Below are positions 8,727 through 18,473 of a stretch of 64,000 nt of DNA, one piece after another. Origin of the DNA: Aliivibrio fischeri ATCC 7744 = JCM 18803 = DSM 507 (GTDB taxonomy: Bacteria > Pseudomonadota > Gammaproteobacteria > Enterobacterales > Vibrionaceae); NCBI RefSeq assembly GCF_023983475.1, contig NZ_CP092712.1:124001-188000 (forward strand), in the 5' to 3' direction. A program made the position numbers and the translations under genes. The notes under the pieces were generated by a model. It was not told the origin of the DNA and ran no database searches. It saw nothing but the letters and a program-made list of their open reading frames with translations. Within the stretch, counting starts at the first letter, position 1, and every line of letters starts with the position of its first letter.

Positions 8727-8918
8727 ATGCGTTTTTTAAAACTAAAAGAAGTCATGGCATTAACGGCATTAGGTCGCTCAAGCATTTACAAATTCATGGA
8801 AGAAAACCGATTTCCTAAAAGCGTGTCGTTAGGTGATAGAGCCGTAGCATGGGTAGAAAGCGAAGTTGAAGAATGGATGCACGAGCGCCTAAGCCAGCGT
8901 GATGAAAAACAAGCTTAA
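8727..8918 (+). CDS. AlpA-like excisionase/transcription regulator
   Basis: A 63-residue DNA-binding protein. I chose the ATG at 8727 (MRFLKLKEVMALTALGRSSI) because AAGGA lies about 10 bases upstream and the product then has the normal AlpA length; a longer in-frame reading to 8619 adds residues that fit no family. The helix-turn-helix (LKEVMALTALGRSSIYKFME) followed by FPKSVSLGDRAVAWVESEVEEWM is the classic AlpA/MerR-like pattern. AlpA proteins activate integrase genes or act as excision factors of P4-type islands, so this is a good candidate for the recombination directionality factor of this island. It is divergent from the RadC-like gene. Confidence 0.85.
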   Translation: MRFLKLKEVMALTALGRSSIYKFMEENRFPKSVSLGDRAVAWVESEVEEWMHERLSQRDEKQA

Positions 8919-9012
8919 GCCATCCTTCTAAGAACTAATCCACCACACCACATAAAAAAACAATTAAGGCTGGTCTACTAAGGCCAGCAAATCCAAATAA
9001 GGAAGTCCCCCC

Positions 9013-9468
9013 ATGAGCAAAAATACTTATTCAATTTACATCGATGGCGCAGCTCCAAATAATCAAGGTGGTTGCATGAAAGGCGGTATCGGTATTGCGG
9101 TATACGATGAAGATAATGAGTTAATCGATTCATACTCAATCACAGTCAATAGAGCAACGGATAATGCAGAGCTAGAACTCATGGCATTAGTCGAAGGATT
9201 AGAATATGCCGCTGATGGCGATATCATTTATTCAGACAGTGAGTTCTGTGTAAAGGGCTACAACGAATGGCTTGATGGTTGGAAAGCAAAGGGATGGCGT
9301 AAAGCAAATAAAAAGCCAGTGGCTTATCGTCATTTATGGCAGCAAGTGGATGAGCTGCGTAGCGAGAAGTATGTAGAAGTGGTTAAAGTGAAGGCGCACA
9401 GTGGCATTGAAGGAAATGAAAAGGCCGACGAATTGGCATCAATGGCAGCCTACGGTGATGATGAATAA
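9013..9468 (+). CDS. Ribonuclease HI, island copy
   Basis: A 151-residue RNase H1 that would cut the RNA strand of RNA:DNA hybrids. The acidic catalytic set is visible: Asp in YIDGAAPNNQGG, Glu in NAELELMAL, Asp in IIYSDSEF and Asp in NEKADELAS; the His of KAHSG is present too. It is shorter and more acidic than housekeeping RnhA. Start chosen at the ATG after ggaagtcccccc. It stands alone between the AlpA-like gene and hsdM. RNase H genes of this type often ride on islands, where they may assist replication or transfer. Confidence 0.85.
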   Translation: MSKNTYSIYIDGAAPNNQGGCMKGGIGIAVYDEDNELIDSYSITVNRATDNAELELMALVEGLEYAADGDIIYSDSEFCVKGYNEWLDGWKAKGWRKANKKPVAYRHLWQQVDELRSEKYVEVVKVKAHSGIEGNEKADELASMAAYGDDE

Positions 9469-9673
9469 ATAAAAAGCAACACGGATAAACGATAGCAACA
9501 AGATGGTGTTTTCTTTTCACCATCTTGTTACAGCATCGACAACTTAACAGAAGAACATTAGCTATAAAGGGCGGTTTGTTGATAGAATCGCGGCATTATG
9601 CAGTAATGGATATTCATTACATTGAGTGATTAATATCACTTATTAAACCTTTTTATCAGGATTAAATGTACCT

Positions 9674-12265
9674 ATGAACAAACAACAATTAGCCGCAAAA
9701 ATTTGGGAATCAGCAAACCAAATGCGTTCTAAAATTGAAGCCAATGAATATAAAGATTACATCTTGGGTTTCATCTTTTATAAGTACTTATCAGATAAGC
9801 AGTTGCAGTTCGTTAAGAAAGAAGAATTCTCGCCTGAAGATATCAAAGCATTAACAGAAGATGATATTGAAACCGTTGATTACATTAAGAGTAACATTGG
9901 TTATTTTATTGCGTATGACGATTTGTTTTCTACGTGGATTGAATCAGGTAAAGACTTTGATGTATCGGACGTAAGGGATGCGTTATCAGCATTTAGTCGC
10001 TTAATCAGTCCAGCTCATAAAAAATTGTTTGATGGTGTTTTTGAAACGCTACAAACAGGTTTAAGTAAGCTAGGTGAGAATGCGACCTCGCAAACAAAAG
10101 CCATTAGTCAGTTAATCCATTTAATCAAAGACATCCCAATGGATGGAAAGCAAGACTATGATGTGTTGGGTTTCATCTATGAATATCTCATCAGTATGTT
10201 TGCGGCAAATGCGGGTAAAAAAGCAGGTGAATTCTACACGCCACATGAAGTGTCGTTGTTGATGTCAGAAATCGTGGCTGAGCATTTAAAAGATAAGAAA
10301 GAAATTGAAATATACGATCCAACAAGCGGCTCAGGCTCTTTGCTGATTAATATTGGTCAGTGTGTAGCAAAACACATGGATGATGAAAATAACATCAAGT
10401 ATTACGCTCAAGAGTTGAAACAAAATACTTATAACTTAACTCGTATGAATTTAGTGATGCGAGGCATTTTACCTAATAACATAGTGACTCGTAATGGCGA
10501 TACATTAGAAGACGATTGGCCGTATTTTGATGAAAACGATAAAGTGAATTCTTACGATGCACTTTATGTTGATGCGGTAGTGTCTAATCCTCCTTATTCA
10601 CAAAAGTGGGATTCAGAGAATAAAGAAACTGATCCACGTTATGCTCGTTTTGGTTTAGCTCCTAAAACAAAAGCAGATTACGCATTCTTATTGCACGATC
10701 TTTACCATATTAAACCTGATGGGATCATGACCATTGTATTGCCTCATGGTGTGCTATTCCGTGGTGGTGAAGAAGGGGCGATCCGTAAAAACCTAATCGA
10801 AGGCAATCACATTGATGCCATTATTGGTTTACCAGCAAATATCTTTTTTGGTACAAGCATTCCAACCGTTGTTTTAGTGCTAAAACAAAAACGCACGAAT
10901 ACGGACATCTTAGTGGTTGATGCTTCAAAAGGTTTTATTAAGGTTGGGAAAAATAACAAGCTGAGAGCATCAGATATTAAGCGTGTAGTCGATACTGTTA
11001 TTCATCGAGAAACTAACGCTAAGTTTTCTAAAGCGGTAAGCCGTGATGAAATACGTAAAAACGATTATAACCTTAATATTCCACGTTATGTTGATTCCTC
11101 TAAAGCGGCAGACAGTTGGGATATTTACGCTTCTATGTTTGGTGGTGTTCCTGAAAAAGAATTGAATGAATTAAGTTCGTTCTGGACAGCTTTCCCTAAT
11201 CTTAGAGAGTCGCTATTTACTAAAACATCCAGTGATTATGCGGAATTGAATGTTGATGATGTTAAGAAGGCGATAACGGAACATTTTGATGTAAAAACAT
11301 TCGGAACTACATTTTCTACTTCTTTTGCAGATTTTGGTAATCATCTTAAAAAAGAATTACTGGACAACGTGCAAGCGTTGAATATTGAGAAGACACAAAC
11401 ACGCTTAAGTCGTGATGTTTTCACTCGTCTAAAAGATATCTCATTAATTGATAAGTATGACGCTTATCAATTGTTTGATGATGAGTGGGAAAAGATATCA
11501 GGTGATTTAGAAATTATTCTTACTGAAGGTTTTAAAGCAACGAAAGTTGTTGAAGCCAACATGGTTATCAAGAAAAAAGCAGGTAAAGATACGGAAGTTC
11601 AAGAGGGATGGCTTGGTCGTATTATGCCGTTTAACTTAGTACAGAATACGTATCTGAATGCTGAATTGTTGAAGTTACAATCTAAAGAAAACCGCCTTGC
11701 TGAAATCACAAGCGAATATGAAGAAACGCTAGATTCATTGAGTGAAGAAGAAAAAGACTCAGAGACAGTGAATGAAGCTAAAACAGGTTTTGTAAATTCA
11801 GTGGTAGTTAAAGAAGCTAAGCAATTTAAAGCGGGTACGAAGAAAAGCATTACGTATGCAGATGACTCTTATGAAGCAAAAATCATCAAAATAGATGCAC
11901 TCATTACTGAAGAAAAAGCCGTTAAAAAATACGTAAAAACGGAAGCGGCAAAATTACACCTGAAAACCAAAGAAACCATTGAAAAGCTAACCGATGAACA
12001 AGTATATGAATTGTTAGAGTTAAAATGGATACAACCACTTGTAACGTCTATTAATAAGTTACCTACAGTGCTTATCCATAATTTGACGACTAAAGTACAA
12101 GCCCTTGCTGAAAAGTATGCGGTTACTTATGCTGATGTAGCTCAAGAGATAAAAGAAACAGAAGGCTCTTTATCTTCATTAATTGATGAACTTACAGGCA
12201 ATGAATTTGACATGAAAGGTCTTAACGAATTTCAATTATTTTTAAAGGGTGCGTCAGATGAGTGA
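9674..12265 (+). CDS. hsdM: Type I restriction-modification methyltransferase subunit HsdM
   Basis: An 863-residue N6-adenine methyltransferase subunit. The N-terminus is a typical HsdM_N helical domain (IWESANQMRSKIEANEYKDY). The AdoMet motif DPTSGSGS starts at Asp215 and the catalytic NPPY is at 305-308. Usual HsdM proteins are about 500-550 residues; here roughly 350 extra C-terminal residues form a charged, coiled-coil-rich extension. hsdS overlaps the stop by 8 bases and hsdR follows. With HsdS it methylates the recognition site and with HsdR it forms the restriction complex in the cytoplasm. Confidence 0.93.
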   Translation: MNKQQLAAKIWESANQMRSKIEANEYKDYILGFIFYKYLSDKQLQFVKKEEFSPEDIKALTEDDIETVDYIKSNIGYFIAYDDLFSTWIESGKDFDVSDVRDALSAFSRLISPAHKKLFDGVFETLQTGLSKLGENATSQTKAISQLIHLIKDIPMDGKQDYDVLGFIYEYLISMFAANAGKKAGEFYTPHEVSLLMSEIVAEHLKDKKEIEIYDPTSGSGSLLINIGQCVAKHMDDENNIKYYAQELKQNTYNLTRMNLVMRGILPNNIVTRNGDTLEDDWPYFDENDKVNSYDALYVDAVVSNPPYSQKWDSENKETDPRYARFGLAPKTKADYAFLLHDLYHIKPDGIMTIVLPHGVLFRGGEEGAIRKNLIEGNHIDAIIGLPANIFFGTSIPTVVLVLKQKRTNTDILVVDASKGFIKVGKNNKLRASDIKRVVDTVIHRETNAKFSKAVSRDEIRKNDYNLNIPRYVDSSKAADSWDIYASMFGGVPEKELNELSSFWTAFPNLRESLFTKTSSDYAELNVDDVKKAITEHFDVKTFGTTFSTSFADFGNHLKKELLDNVQALNIEKTQTRLSRDVFTRLKDISLIDKYDAYQLFDDEWEKISGDLEIILTEGFKATKVVEANMVIKKKAGKDTEVQEGWLGRIMPFNLVQNTYLNAELLKLQSKENRLAEITSEYEETLDSLSEEEKDSETVNEAKTGFVNSVVVKEAKQFKAGTKKSITYADDSYEAKIIKIDALITEEKAVKKYVKTEAAKLHLKTKETIEKLTDEQVYELLELKWIQPLVTSINKLPTVLIHNLTTKVQALAEKYAVTYADVAQEIKETEGSLSSLIDELTGNEFDMKGLNEFQLFLKGASDE

Positions 12266-13523
12266 TAATAAGAACGTGCCTGATATTCGTTTTAAGGGGG
12301 TTAGTGGGGAGTGGGAGCATTTTTCTATTGAGTACTGCTCCAGTTTGATAACTAAAGGTACTACTCCAATGACCATAGGTAGGAGTTTCGTTGATAGTGG
12401 TATTTCTTTCGTAAAAGTCGAATCAGTAGATGAAATAGGCAATATAAATCAATCAAAGTTTGCATATATTGATGTTGAGACAGACCAAATTTTGGCAAGA
12501 TCAAGAATTAAAGAAAATGATTTATTGATATCGATTGCGGGCGCTTTAGGAAGAGCTGCAATAGTAAAAAAAGAAATATTGCCAGCAAATACCAATCAGG
12601 CACTAGCTATTGTTAGATTAACAAATGATTCCCCTGTTGCAGTTGAATTTCTATATCACTTTACTAAAACTAAAGATTTTAGAGATTTTGTAGATGCTTC
12701 AGCTTCACAAGGTGCACAGCCGAACTTATCGCTTGGCGATATTTCTAACGTAAGAATTCTTGCCCCTAAGAAAGAAGAACAAACCGCTATTGAAACTTAC
12801 TTCCAAAAACTCGATAGCCTAATCAACCTGCACCAACAAAAGCATGAAAAGCTCAGTAACTTGAAAAAAGCGATGCTAGAAAAAATGTTCCCCAAAGAAG
12901 GGAATAATGTTCCTGAGATTCGGTTTGAAGGGTTTAGTGGAGGTTGGATTATTACAGGTTTAGCAAGTGTTGCATTAGTAATAGATCCGCATCCAAGCCA
13001 TAGGGCACCTGATGCTATAACTGATGGAATTCCGTTCTTAGGAATAGGTGATCTTTCAGAAGATGGAAAAATAAGCCTGAAAAATGTTAGGCATGTTCAT
13101 CACAATATTTACGATGAACATTCGGTTAGATATAAGCTCGAAAAAGGAGACTTTGCTTACGGCAGAGTTGCGTCGATTGGTAAAATAATAGATCTGACAA
13201 TAAATATTGATAAGAAATATACATATTCGCCAACAATGGCATTAGTCAAGCCTTTTAAATTAAATTCAGAATATCTTAAAAGTTATCTTAAAACGAATGT
13301 TTTTAAAAACATAGTAGAAAACAAAACAACAGGATCTACTCGAAAATCACTAGGAGTTCAGAATTTTAGAGAACTACCTGTATGTTATCCAACCGATAAA
13401 AATGAACAAGAAAAAATAGGTTCTTATTTCCAAAAATTAGACAAGCTAATTGCTCTTCAAAAGCAGCAATTAGAGAAGCTTAAAAACATAAAAAAAGCCT
13501 GTTTAGATAAAATGTTTGTGTAA
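12258..13523 (+). CDS. hsdS: Type I restriction-modification specificity subunit HsdS
   Basis: A 421-residue DNA-recognition subunit. Two target-recognition domains (about 1-180 and 215-395) are each followed by a conserved helical spacer (TAIETYFQKLDSLINLHQQK and QEKIGSYFQKLDKLIALQKQ), the duplicated HsdS architecture. Each half opens with a similar PEIRFEGFSG / PDIRFKGVSG segment. I chose the ATG at 12258, which overlaps the hsdM stop by 8 bases; an upstream GTG at 12249 would add three residues. The repeat halves allow domain swapping that changes specificity. The sequence recognised cannot be predicted from this alone. Confidence 0.93.
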   Translation: MSDNKNVPDIRFKGVSGEWEHFSIEYCSSLITKGTTPMTIGRSFVDSGISFVKVESVDEIGNINQSKFAYIDVETDQILARSRIKENDLLISIAGALGRAAIVKKEILPANTNQALAIVRLTNDSPVAVEFLYHFTKTKDFRDFVDASASQGAQPNLSLGDISNVRILAPKKEEQTAIETYFQKLDSLINLHQQKHEKLSNLKKAMLEKMFPKEGNNVPEIRFEGFSGGWIITGLASVALVIDPHPSHRAPDAITDGIPFLGIGDLSEDGKISLKNVRHVHHNIYDEHSVRYKLEKGDFAYGRVASIGKIIDLTINIDKKYTYSPTMALVKPFKLNSEYLKSYLKTNVFKNIVENKTTGSTRKSLGVQNFRELPVCYPTDKNEQEKIGSYFQKLDKLIALQKQQLEKLKNIKKACLDKMFV

Positions 13524-13560
13524 TGTTTTCATCGTAACTAATTAAAAGAAGAATAATAAA

Positions 13561-16500
13561 ATGACATATACATCAGAAGCTGAGTTTGAAGCAGCCTTAA
13601 TCGTTGAGCTAGGTAAAAAAGGATGGGAGAAAACAGTTTTAAAGAATGCCACAGAAGCAGACTTACTTAAAAACTGGGCTGACATTCTTTTTGAAAACAA
13701 CAGAGACATTGACCGTTTAAATGATACGCCCCTCTCTGATGGCGAAATGCAGCAAATCTTAGAGCAAATCACAGAGCTAAGTAGCCCACTGAAACTCAAT
13801 GGTTTTATCAATGGTAAAACCGTAGCAATTACTCGTGATAACCCTGATGATAAATTACATTTGGGTAAAGAAATTAGCCTTAAAATATATGACCGTCGTG
13901 AAATTGCGGCTGGTCAAAGTCGTTATCAAATAGTGCAGCAACCAAGATTCAAGAGTAAATCTAAAATCTTGAATGATCGTCGTGGCGATCTTATGTTGTT
14001 AATTAATGGTATGCCAGTCATCCATGTTGAGTTGAAAAAAAGTGGTGTTCCTGTCAGTCAGGCATACAACCAAATTGAAAAGTATTCAGATGAAGGCGTA
14101 TTCACTGGCATATTTTCATTGGTTCAAGTGTTCATTGCAATGGAGCCTTTAGAAACGGTTTATTTTGCAAATCCTGGAAGTGATGGTCATTTTAATAAAG
14201 ACTTTTATTTTCATTGGGCTGATTTCAATAATGAAGCCATAAACAACTGGAAAGACGTTACAGCTACATTACTCTCTATCCCTATGGCACATCAACTTAT
14301 TGGCTTTTATACCGTTGCAGATGATTCTGATGGTGTTTTGAAGGTAATGAGAAGTTATCAATACTTTGCCGCTAATGCGATATCCGACAAAGTATCAAAA
14401 GCGGATTGGAAGAGTGCTAATTTATTGGGTGGGTATGTTTGGCATACCACTGGCTCAGGTAAAACAATGACCAGCTTTAAGTCAGCACAGTTAATCGCTA
14501 ACTCTAAAGATGCTGATAAAGTCATTTTTCTTATGGATAGAATAGAGCTTGGTACGCAATCTTTGACTGAGTATCGAGGTTTTGCTGATGGTAGTGAAGA
14601 CGTACAAGGCACAGAGAATACAGGTGTTTTAGTATCTAAACTGAAAAGTGAAGATCCAGCTAATACGTTAATTGTTACCTCTATTCAAAAGATGAGTAAT
14701 ATTCATGATGAGGAAGAAGGACTTAAGTCTAAGGATATTGAGCTAATTAATGCAAAACGAATTGTGTTTATTGTGGATGAGGCTCATCGTTCTACTTTTG
14801 GTGATATGTTAATTATCATTAAAGCAACTTTTTCTTCAGCTATGTTTTTTGGTTTTACAGGAACACCTATTCAGGACGAAAACCAAAAGAAAATGAATAC
14901 AACTTCAAGTGTGTTTGGTGATGAATTACATCGTTATAGTATTGCTGATGGGATCAGAGACAAAAACGTATTAGGTTTTGACCCATACAAAGTTATGACA
15001 TTCAAAGATAAAGATTTAAGAAAAGCAGTCGCGTTAGTAAAAGCAAAAGCAAGTGATGAAAAAGAGGCGATTGATGATCCTAAGAAAAAGCGTGTTTATT
15101 ATAAATACATGGACTCTTCACAGGTTAAAATGGCTGGTTATCTTGGTGCTGATGGAAAATATGTAAAAGGGATTGAAGATTATCTCCCATCGTCTCAATA
15201 CGAAACTAAAGAGCATCAAACTAAGGTCATTGATAGCATTTTAGGAAATTGGTTAACTCTTAGCCAAAATGGAAAGTTCCGCGCTATTTTTGCTACAAGC
15301 AGTATTCCTGAAGCAATAACCTATTACCGAATGCTTAGAAAAAAAGCCCCTGATTTAAAAGTGACAGCGTTATTCGATCCTAATATTGATAATGGCGGCA
15401 ATGTTAAGATTAAACAAGACGGGCTGGTTGAAATTATAAGTGATTATAATGAACGATATGAGCAAGAGTTTACCCTTGCGAGTTATGCTAAATTTAAAAA
15501 AGATATTGCAGCAAGATTAGCAAATAAAGACCCATATAAAAAGATTGAAAGAACACCTGAAAAGCAAATCGAATTATTGATTGTTGTTGATCAAATGCTA
15601 ACAGGTTTTGATTCTAAATGGTTGAACACGCTATACATGGATAAAGTGCTGAGATATGAAAATATCATTCAAGCGTTTTCTAGGACTAACCGTTTATTTG
15701 GTCCTGATAAACCTTTCGGTACTATTTGTTATTACAGATATCCGCACACGATGGAGCAGAATATCAATAAAGCCGTTGAGTTGTATTCAGGTAACAAACC
15801 AATAGGATTGTTTGCAGATAAGCTTGAGTATAACTTGGGTAAAATGAATGAAATTTATAAAGATATTGCTGAGTTATTCAAAAATTCAGGGGTTGTTGAT
15901 TTCACAAAATTACCATCAGATCGTTCAGTGTGTGGGAAGTTCGCTTCACTTTATAAAAATCTTAATGCTTACTTAGAAGCCGCTAAGATCCAAGGCTTTA
16001 AGTGGAGTAAGTTGACGTATGATATTGTTGATACTGATCGTTCGGTAGATCTGATTTTTGATGAGAATATTTATCTTATCCTAGCTCTTCGTTATAAAGA
16101 ACTGTCTAATACGGGTGGTGGTGATGGCGGTGATTCAAGCTCTATTCCTTTTGATATATCAGGGCACTTAACTGAGATTGATACAGGGCTCATTGATGCT
16201 GAGTATATGAACACACGGTTTGATAAATTCCTGAAGACGTTAGAGCAAGAGGGAGTAGACAGCGATCAAGTTCAGCAAACACTTGATGAGTTGCATAAGT
16301 CGTTTGCTTCACTTACACAAGATGAACAAAAGTATGCAAATATGTTTATTCATGATGTTCGTCGAGGTAACGCCATTTTTGACGCTGGGAAAACATTTCG
16401 AGAGTACATAGCTGAGTATCAATCGAAAGCGAAGAATGCTGAGATTTATAACATTGTTCAGGTTTTAGGTTTAGATGAAAGTAAGCTTAGAAGTATCATG

Positions 16501-16692
16501 AATACGAACGTGACTGAATCTAATATTAATAGCTATGGTCGATTTGATGATCTGAAAAGTAGCGTTGATAAAGTGAAAGCCAAAGCCTACTTTGAAAAAA
16601 TAGAGGGTAATCCAATTCCTCCTTTTAAAGTAAATATCAGAGTTCAAGCATTACTTCAGAGCTTCATTACCAGTGGTGGTTTTGAAATATAG
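13561..16692 (+). CDS. hsdR: Type I restriction endonuclease subunit HsdR
   Basis: A 1043-residue motor/nuclease subunit. A PD-(D/E)xK nuclease sits at about 140-165 (GDLMLLINGMPVIHVELKKS). The SF2 translocase follows with Walker A GSGKT at 298-302, DEAH at 406-409, FTGTP and the C-terminal helicase motif QAFSRTNR. The size and domain order are normal and no frame is broken, so the system looks intact. It starts 37 bases after hsdS with its own ribosome-binding site (agaagaa). A Gly/Ser-rich linker (GGGDGGDSSS) lies near residue 850. It translocates and cleaves unmodified foreign DNA. Confidence 0.93.
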   Translation: MTYTSEAEFEAALIVELGKKGWEKTVLKNATEADLLKNWADILFENNRDIDRLNDTPLSDGEMQQILEQITELSSPLKLNGFINGKTVAITRDNPDDKLHLGKEISLKIYDRREIAAGQSRYQIVQQPRFKSKSKILNDRRGDLMLLINGMPVIHVELKKSGVPVSQAYNQIEKYSDEGVFTGIFSLVQVFIAMEPLETVYFANPGSDGHFNKDFYFHWADFNNEAINNWKDVTATLLSIPMAHQLIGFYTVADDSDGVLKVMRSYQYFAANAISDKVSKADWKSANLLGGYVWHTTGSGKTMTSFKSAQLIANSKDADKVIFLMDRIELGTQSLTEYRGFADGSEDVQGTENTGVLVSKLKSEDPANTLIVTSIQKMSNIHDEEEGLKSKDIELINAKRIVFIVDEAHRSTFGDMLIIIKATFSSAMFFGFTGTPIQDENQKKMNTTSSVFGDELHRYSIADGIRDKNVLGFDPYKVMTFKDKDLRKAVALVKAKASDEKEAIDDPKKKRVYYKYMDSSQVKMAGYLGADGKYVKGIEDYLPSSQYETKEHQTKVIDSILGNWLTLSQNGKFRAIFATSSIPEAITYYRMLRKKAPDLKVTALFDPNIDNGGNVKIKQDGLVEIISDYNERYEQEFTLASYAKFKKDIAARLANKDPYKKIERTPEKQIELLIVVDQMLTGFDSKWLNTLYMDKVLRYENIIQAFSRTNRLFGPDKPFGTICYYRYPHTMEQNINKAVELYSGNKPIGLFADKLEYNLGKMNEIYKDIAELFKNSGVVDFTKLPSDRSVCGKFASLYKNLNAYLEAAKIQGFKWSKLTYDIVDTDRSVDLIFDENIYLILALRYKELSNTGGGDGGDSSSIPFDISGHLTEIDTGLIDAEYMNTRFDKFLKTLEQEGVDSDQVQQTLDELHKSFASLTQDEQKYANMFIHDVRRGNAIFDAGKTFREYIAEYQSKAKNAEIYNIVQVLGLDESKLRSIMNTNVTESNINSYGRFDDLKSSVDKVKAKAYFEKIEGNPIPPFKVNIRVQALLQSFITSGGFEI

Positions 16693-16752
16693 GCGATGAG
16701 TTGTAATTACTTTTTTGCTCGTTTATTTGTCATCATGTGTATGTGTTAATAA

Positions 16753-16772
16753 AAGGCTCCTTCGGGAGCCTT
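16753..16772 (+). terminator. Hairpin between hsdR and the RES gene
   Basis: Stem aaggctcc / ggagcctt closed by a UUCG tetraloop. The T run is short (tt, then act), so it may be a weak terminator or RNA-stabilising hairpin. A near-identical hairpin with matching flanks lies after the RES gene at 18206. Confidence 0.65.
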
Positions 16773-16809
16773 ACTTATGTGTAAAGTATTTCTAAATTTA
16801 AAGGCTATT

Positions 16810-18186
16810 ATGGATACTAAATTCGTATGTTTGGAGTGCGTTAATAATACTTATCTCCAAAATGAAATGAAGAGATCTGATGTAAAAGTATGTCATTATT
16901 GTAAGCAGCAACAGCCATGTATGACGATTGAAGCTTTGACTGATTATGTACATACCGCACTTAAAAATCATTTTATGATTACACCAACAGAACCTGAGCC
17001 TTGGGTATCAGCAATGATGAATGATAAAGAATATGATGGTGATGGATGGTATCGTGATGGAATGGATCTTTCTGAGACTATCGAGAGCCTCTTAGAGTGC
17101 GATGAAGAGTTAAATGACGATATTATTGCTGCTTTATCTAGTAGATTATATGAAATTTCTGGTTTCGATGAGTATGATGAAGATCCGCTTTTTGAGGCAA
17201 CTGTCAATAAAAGTATTGAGTGGGAAAGGAAATTATATGATTTAGAACACTCAATTAAAAGTGAAAGTCGATTTTTTAATCGTAAAGTTGAAGAAACGCT
17301 GGATGATATTTTTGATGGGTTAGAACATTTAACAACTCGTAAAGGGGACTCTGTATTGATATGTGCAGGCCCAAAAAGTAAACAAATTCATAGTTTATTT
17401 AGAGCTCGTGTTCACAGTAGCAGTGAATCATTGCAGCAAACGTTATCTTCTCCCGAAAAAGAACTTGGGCCACCCCCAGCAAATATTGCAAGTGCAGGGA
17501 GGATGAATGCTCGTGGAATATCTGTATTTTATGGCGCTCTAGATCAACACACCGCTATTTCTGAGGTACGACCCCATGTTGGAAGCTATGTTGTTGTTGG
17601 TAAATTTGATTTAGTTAAACCACTTACATTAATAAATCTATCTGCTTTGCAAGAGATAGTTAAAAGTAGATCTGAACTATTAGACCCTAATACATATAGA
17701 TTGGAACAACAGGCTATATTTTTGGAACAATTGAGTAAAAAAATATCAAAGCCAATACATCCACATGAAATCGAACTAGAATATATTACAACTCAAGTTA
17801 TCGCTGAATATCTTGGAAAAAAATTTGATGGTTTAGTATTTAAATCCGCACAACATTTAGATGAAAATTTTAATGTGGTATTGTTTCATTCATCCTCTTT
17901 AGTTGAACAAAACAACCCTAAATTCCATCAAGATATTAGTGTGCATTTTTTTGACTATTGGGATTCAGAAAAAATGTCTCCAAGAGTAACTATATGGGAA
18001 GAACGATTTAAAGGGCGTATAGTTCAGCATTTACATACAGACCCTTTTGTTAATAAGGTTGTTCCTAGCTTAAAACTAGATCGAGATAATATTTTTGTTT
18101 CCGAAATTCAAGGTATCACTTATAAGAGCTCTTCAGAAAAAGTCTCGTTTAATACTTATGAAAAAAAAGAGGTTGATGAATTTTAG
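16810..18186 (+). CDS. RES-domain protein with N-terminal CxxC zinc motif
   Basis: About 458 residues from the ATG at 16810 (MDTKFVCLEC); the in-frame ATG at 16777 lies immediately past the hairpin and has no ribosome-binding site. Residues 7-32 hold two CxxC pairs (CLEC, CHYC) suggesting a zinc knuckle, followed by an acidic helical region resembling HEPN/RES N-terminal domains. The RES domain begins near Arg231 (GRMNARGISVFYG), continues with TAISEVRPH and ends near LFHSSSL, so the Arg, Glu and Ser that name the family are present. RES proteins include NAD-degrading toxins of RES-Xre pairs; no Xre antitoxin is adjacent. Position beside a restriction system suggests a defence role, which is inference. 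Confidence 0.8.
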   Translation: MDTKFVCLECVNNTYLQNEMKRSDVKVCHYCKQQQPCMTIEALTDYVHTALKNHFMITPTEPEPWVSAMMNDKEYDGDGWYRDGMDLSETIESLLECDEELNDDIIAALSSRLYEISGFDEYDEDPLFEATVNKSIEWERKLYDLEHSIKSESRFFNRKVEETLDDIFDGLEHLTTRKGDSVLICAGPKSKQIHSLFRARVHSSSESLQQTLSSPEKELGPPPANIASAGRMNARGISVFYGALDQHTAISEVRPHVGSYVVVGKFDLVKPLTLINLSALQEIVKSRSELLDPNTYRLEQQAIFLEQLSKKISKPIHPHEIELEYITTQVIAEYLGKKFDGLVFKSAQHLDENFNVVLFHSSSLVEQNNPKFHQDISVHFFDYWDSEKMSPRVTIWEERFKGRIVQHLHTDPFVNKVVPSLKLDRDNIFVSEIQGITYKSSSEKVSFNTYEKKEVDEF

Positions 18187-18205
18187 TTAGAGTGAATACG
18201 TAATA

Positions 18206-18225
18206 GAGGCTCCTTCGGGAGCCTT
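18206..18225. terminator. Second copy of the ggctcc hairpin
   Basis: Stem aggctcc / ggagcct with a UUCG loop follows the RES gene by 20 bases. The core and flanks match the hairpin at 16753, including a following cttaNttatg. It sits between convergent genes and probably ends transcription of the RES gene. Confidence 0.65.
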
Positions 18226-18236
18226 ATTTATGCCGC

Positions 18237-18473
18237 TTAGCCAACCAAAGATAAACACTTCATTCCTGATATAGATAAGCTTCCTTTCGATGATTCCTCA
18301 ATATGTCCACTCCACCACTTCATCATCGATATTCTTCGTTCAAGATAATCAGTACGGTTATAAGCCGCACGTACTTGACTGTCATCTACGTGAGCAAGAG
18401 CAGCTTTAATAAGGTCTGATTCAAAGCCTTGTTCATTTAATAATATCTCATTCGTAAGTACGTTAGATAACAA
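18237..18473 (-). pseudogene. C-terminal remnant of a second tyrosine integrase
   Basis: Seventy-eight residues matching the last part of P4-type DUF4102 integrases: LLNEQGFESDLIKAALAHVD, then RAAYNRTDYLERR and MMKWWSGHIE. It keeps the catalytic His (LAH) and Tyr (AAY) positions but lacks the N-terminal, core-binding and Arg regions, so it cannot be active. The short run before this block (MLSNVLTN) and the following SSKGSLSISG are typical of integrase ends. It abuts the 3' end of the intact integrase on the same strand and overlaps it by 11 bases. I read it as what is left of an older island displaced at the same locus. Confidence 0.8.
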
